Shown piece after piece: positions 61,106-64,000 of a DNA stretch of 64,000 bases; position 1 is the first letter of the stretch; the number at the start of each line of letters is the position of its first letter. The notes beneath the pieces are model-generated. The model searched no databases. It saw only the letters and a list, made by a program, of their open reading frames with translations, and was not told where the DNA came from. The DNA comes from Dasyornis broadbenti (Eukaryota; Chordata; Aves; Passeriformes; Dasyornithidae): positions 945,130 to 1,009,129 of the forward strand of contig VZRN01004398.1 in NCBI GenBank assembly GCA_013397935.1, read 5' to 3'. The translations under genes and the position numbers were made by a program.

Positions 61106-61455
61106 ATCATAGAATCATAGAAGAGGCTGAGTTGGATGGGAGTCATCAGGATCATCCAGTCCAACTCCTGGCCCTGCATAGGACACCCCAACAATCCCAC
61201 CCTGTGCCTGAGACCGTTGTCTATACAGTCCTGGTGCTCTGGCAGCCTTGGGGCTGTGACCGCTGTTCCAGTGCTCAGCCACCCTCTGGGTGAAAAACCT
61301 TTTCCTGCTATTGAACTTAAACCTCCCCTAAATCAGCTTCAGGCCATCCTATCACTGATCATCAGAGTACCTGCCCCTCCACTGCCCCTCGTGAGGACAT
61401 AAAAGACAACAAGGAGATCTCCCCTCAATCTCCTCTTCTTTAGGCTGAACAAATT
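61106..61455 (-). mobile_element. CR1 LINE 3'-end fragment
   Basis: The left edge is a clear CR1 terminus (TATCATAGAATCATAGAAG). It is followed by GTCCAACTCCTGGCCCTGCA, a GAGACCGTTGTC segment, GGGTGAAAAACC, TCCTGTGGAC-like variants and AGGCTGAACAAA. This is the 3' untranslated region of a CR1 subfamily distinct from the others here. About 350 bases, 5'-truncated, no coding part. Confidence 0.92.
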
Positions 61456-62029
61456 TGATGACTTAAAGAACGTATGGGTGGAGAAAAAGTGGAAATCCTA
61501 GACATGGCAATGTTACATGGCTGAGATATTTTTAGCCTGTAGTCTGGGAATATTTTTTTTTCCTCTGCTTAAATCAGAACCTATAGACTGAAGACCCTCA
61601 GACCTGCAGTGATCCCAGCTGTTACCAGCAACAGAACTGCAGGAATGACAGCCCTGCCAGGCCAGATGTATTGCCTTGGGCTGTGAGTGCAGCTGAGTCA
61701 ACAAATGAAAACAGAAGGAAAATTGACTATGAAGATCTTTAGAAAAAAACAAAAGCAAATGCCAAAATTATGCAGGCAGCAAGGTGCACTCCATCCTGAG
61801 TGTCTATTGTTTTTCTGCTGGGGCCTTATGAGCCAATGTGTGAAATTCTGCATCCCCTGGGCAGAAGCCTGCTAGAGCAGATGACTTGGTGAGGGTGAAT
61901 AAGGCCATGTGGTTACCATTGCTCCACTTCATAAAAAACTCCTGCTTTCAAGGGGGAGTGAGCTCAGCAAGCTAGGAAAGTGTCATACCAGGGGCTGGAA
62001 GAATGGCTGGAGGGCAATAGCAGGGACTT
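61456..62029. other. Unique noncoding DNA
   Basis: No gene or recognised repeat. Confidence 0.5.
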
Positions 62030-62200
62030 TACACAAACCAGCTGGCACATGGGTGTGTGTGGTTACATCACACTGAAAGATGGATCCCGCAAGGTCTGGG
62101 TGTGTTCCAGACAACCCAGAGACCTCTTCACCCCCAGGCTCCCAATAAAGACTTTGCTGCCTGAGAGCTGCCATTTCTCATTCTCTGTCTTTCCCTATGA
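62030..62200 (+). mobile_element. Possible LTR remnant (R/U5-like)
   Basis: GGCTCCCAATAAAGACTTTGC (AATAAA at 62144-62149) followed by GCCTGAGAGCTGCC has the look of a retroviral R/U5 junction. No TATA box, TG/CA termini or duplication could be placed. A chance polyadenylation signal in unique DNA is as likely. Confidence 0.25.
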
Positions 62201-64000
62201 ATCACTCCTTTGTAATCTTCTGTGGGTTTTATAGTTAACATGAACCAAGTGCTCGTGTAGGGAGAGGAAAGGATTTGGCCCCCATCCCCTTCCATCAGAG
62301 GAGGAGATGTGGAGGCTGATGCAAGCACAAGGGAAGTCAATAGGAGATTTCTTGGCTCACGTCAATGTGTTTGAATACCAAAGTGCTTGAGGAACACAGG
62401 GATAACACCTACTGTAATCTGACCAGACCAAAATACAGCTCTGTTCAGTCTGGACAGCAGCAAATTGGCAATGACTTCAGGAAAGTCATGATTTATATGA
62501 GGTATTCAACCACATGTTTTTTGGAAGAGACAGATATGCTGGGTTACAATTGGCAGCAGCTGGACTTTTTCTCTACAAGTAACATTATCCATTTTCTGGA
62601 GATAAAGAGGTGCTAGAAATTGGGCTGGAGAGTATGTTTGGAGTTTCTGTCCCTTGATCATGGAATGCTCTTCCTGGTCTTGCCTGTCATTAGACTTCTC
62701 TCTATAATCAAGTCTTTCTTGAAAACCTCATGCTACAATTGATAATTTTGGACCAGTCACACCTGTATAGTTTTGTATCCTGTGTCTGAGACAGAATTGT
62801 GCCTCAAGCTTACTGAGAAAAAATTCTAGGTGGGTTTGATACCTGCTCTACTATTCTAATGTGATTTTTTAAAACGTTAATAAGTAATACAAAAAATTGT
62901 ATTCTTGCTGAGTCTGTAGGCTGAAGAGCTTCTTGTATCAGTCAGTTCTGCAGCGTAATTGCATGATTCTTTGGATTTCAATTTTACACCTTCTAGTGTG
63001 CTGGAACATTGCCTGTAAGAAATACAGGAGATTGGTATATTGCTTTTCCTTTTGACTGAAGGCATTCTTCTTTGGATGACTTCTTCAGCATCTCATTTTC
63101 ACCCTTGTCCTTCCTCTCTGTCGTTAATCCATTATGGGTTCTATTTGTGGTCCTCAGTTGATGCCAAATTGGGCTTTGGTGACCGACAACAGAGGATGCT
63201 GAGAAATGAAATCTGGTGCTTTTCTCTGGGCCTAGGCTGTTCCTCGCTTGCTTGGTGACTGAAAAATCAGTTGGAGCTGTGAAGCCAGCTTTTAAGATAG
63301 AGCATTTTAGAGACAACATAGGCAGCACAGTGAAATAACACTGTAAAAGCCTTGTGTGAATAGCACTGCTTGCCTCTGGCACTCTGCAGTTGAGATATTA
63401 CACTTACTGAACTTTTATCTCTAGTTGATATTTGAAGCAAAATTGAGACTTTACCTCCTTGGGATTTTTAAGAAAACAGGGATTTTTAGATGTTATTGAA
63501 GCCTAATGAAAAACCCTAAGGCTTTACTGATCTGCTAGAAGCTAAGAGGTCAGCTTCATGGCCAGAATTTATTTACCCAAAAGGTCTGGGTGATTTCATA
63601 GATCATAAAAACGCAACTTCAAAAGTCATGTTTTATTTCACAGTGGTGGTCTCTGCCATAAGGTTAGGTTAGAATCTATTCCTGGGAGAGAGAGAGCAGC
63701 CCTGAAAGATCTGCTTTCAAATCTGCAGAAGAATGCCCTGACGTGCCCCAAACCTTCCCTGAGAGGAAGCAGAAAGAGCGGTGTTGGTGTATGAGACTGC
63801 CCTGTTCTCTTTTCCCCACAGGAACAGGATGTCTGCTGCTGCAGCCTCTGGGAATAGAAATGCATTTTCAGTGCCTTCTGTTCATCCAGGCTGCAGGTAC
63901 CTGGGACTTTTGCCAGGAGTGATGGGAAGGTTGCTCAGGTATTTCCCAGTGTTGGAAAGCTCCAGAGATTAGGTGTCTTTCTGTTGCAGAATGGCTCCGA
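62201..64000. other. Unique noncoding DNA
   Basis: No gene is supported. Open frames are short on both strands. The window ends without a recognisable exon. Confidence 0.5.

Noticed and set aside
1..64000. CRISPR array, operons, phage or plasmid genes
   Set aside because: No regularly spaced repeats, no compact long frames and no ribosome-binding-site pattern; CR1 LINEs show this is bird nuclear DNA.

Overview
This window reads as nuclear DNA from a bird. The clearest evidence is a set of truncated, chicken-repeat-1 (CR1) type LINE fragments. Several keep the typical 3' end (a short ATCATAGAATC-like terminal repeat followed by a GGTTTGGGTTGGAAGGG-type segment), and some keep recognisable pieces of reverse transcriptase. 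Interspersed repeats are otherwise sparse and CpG is strongly depleted except in one LTR, which also fits a bird. A neoavian or passerine source is plausible from the look of the LTRs but is not proven here. I found no bacterial, phage or CRISPR structure.

I could not support any protein-coding gene, tRNA gene or rRNA gene. The open frames are short, overlap on both strands, and many begin only at non-ATG codons. None carries a domain I recognise except those lying in CR1 remnants. The window is best read as intergenic or intronic DNA; single small exons of a large gene cannot be excluded by eye.

Layout. 1-9.5 kb: unique sequence, with one possible LTR (about 5.08-5.39 kb) and a GC-rich patch (about 6.9-7.95 kb) with long overlapping frames. 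9.5-10.07 kb: probable reverse-oriented LTR. 12.6-12.93 kb: two diverged direct repeats, each with tRNA-like box A/box B geometry. 13.5, 21.05, 21.64, 27.24, 53.1 and 61.1 kb: CR1 fragments on the minus strand; 44.34 kb: an old CR1 fragment on the plus strand. 14.4-16.2 kb, about 26.8 kb and a few other places: low-slippage, motif-rich DNA that could be conserved noncoding elements (weak inference). 21.23 and 57.1 kb: perfect 16-17 bp inverted repeats able to form hairpins. 23.92-24.0 kb: a T/G tract with a G-quadruplex motif. 49.4-49.67 kb: a 20-N assembly gap beside a GT-rich array built on a 10-bp unit. 57.4-57.7 kb: a probable solo LTR with TATA box, hairpin and polyadenylation signal. 60.26-60.91 kb: a probable solo LTR, minus strand, CpG-rich, with a YY1-type site.

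No pathway or operon-like arrangement exists here. The elements worth following up are the two hairpins, the paired tRNA-like repeats, the CpG-rich LTR and the helically phased GT array beside the gap.
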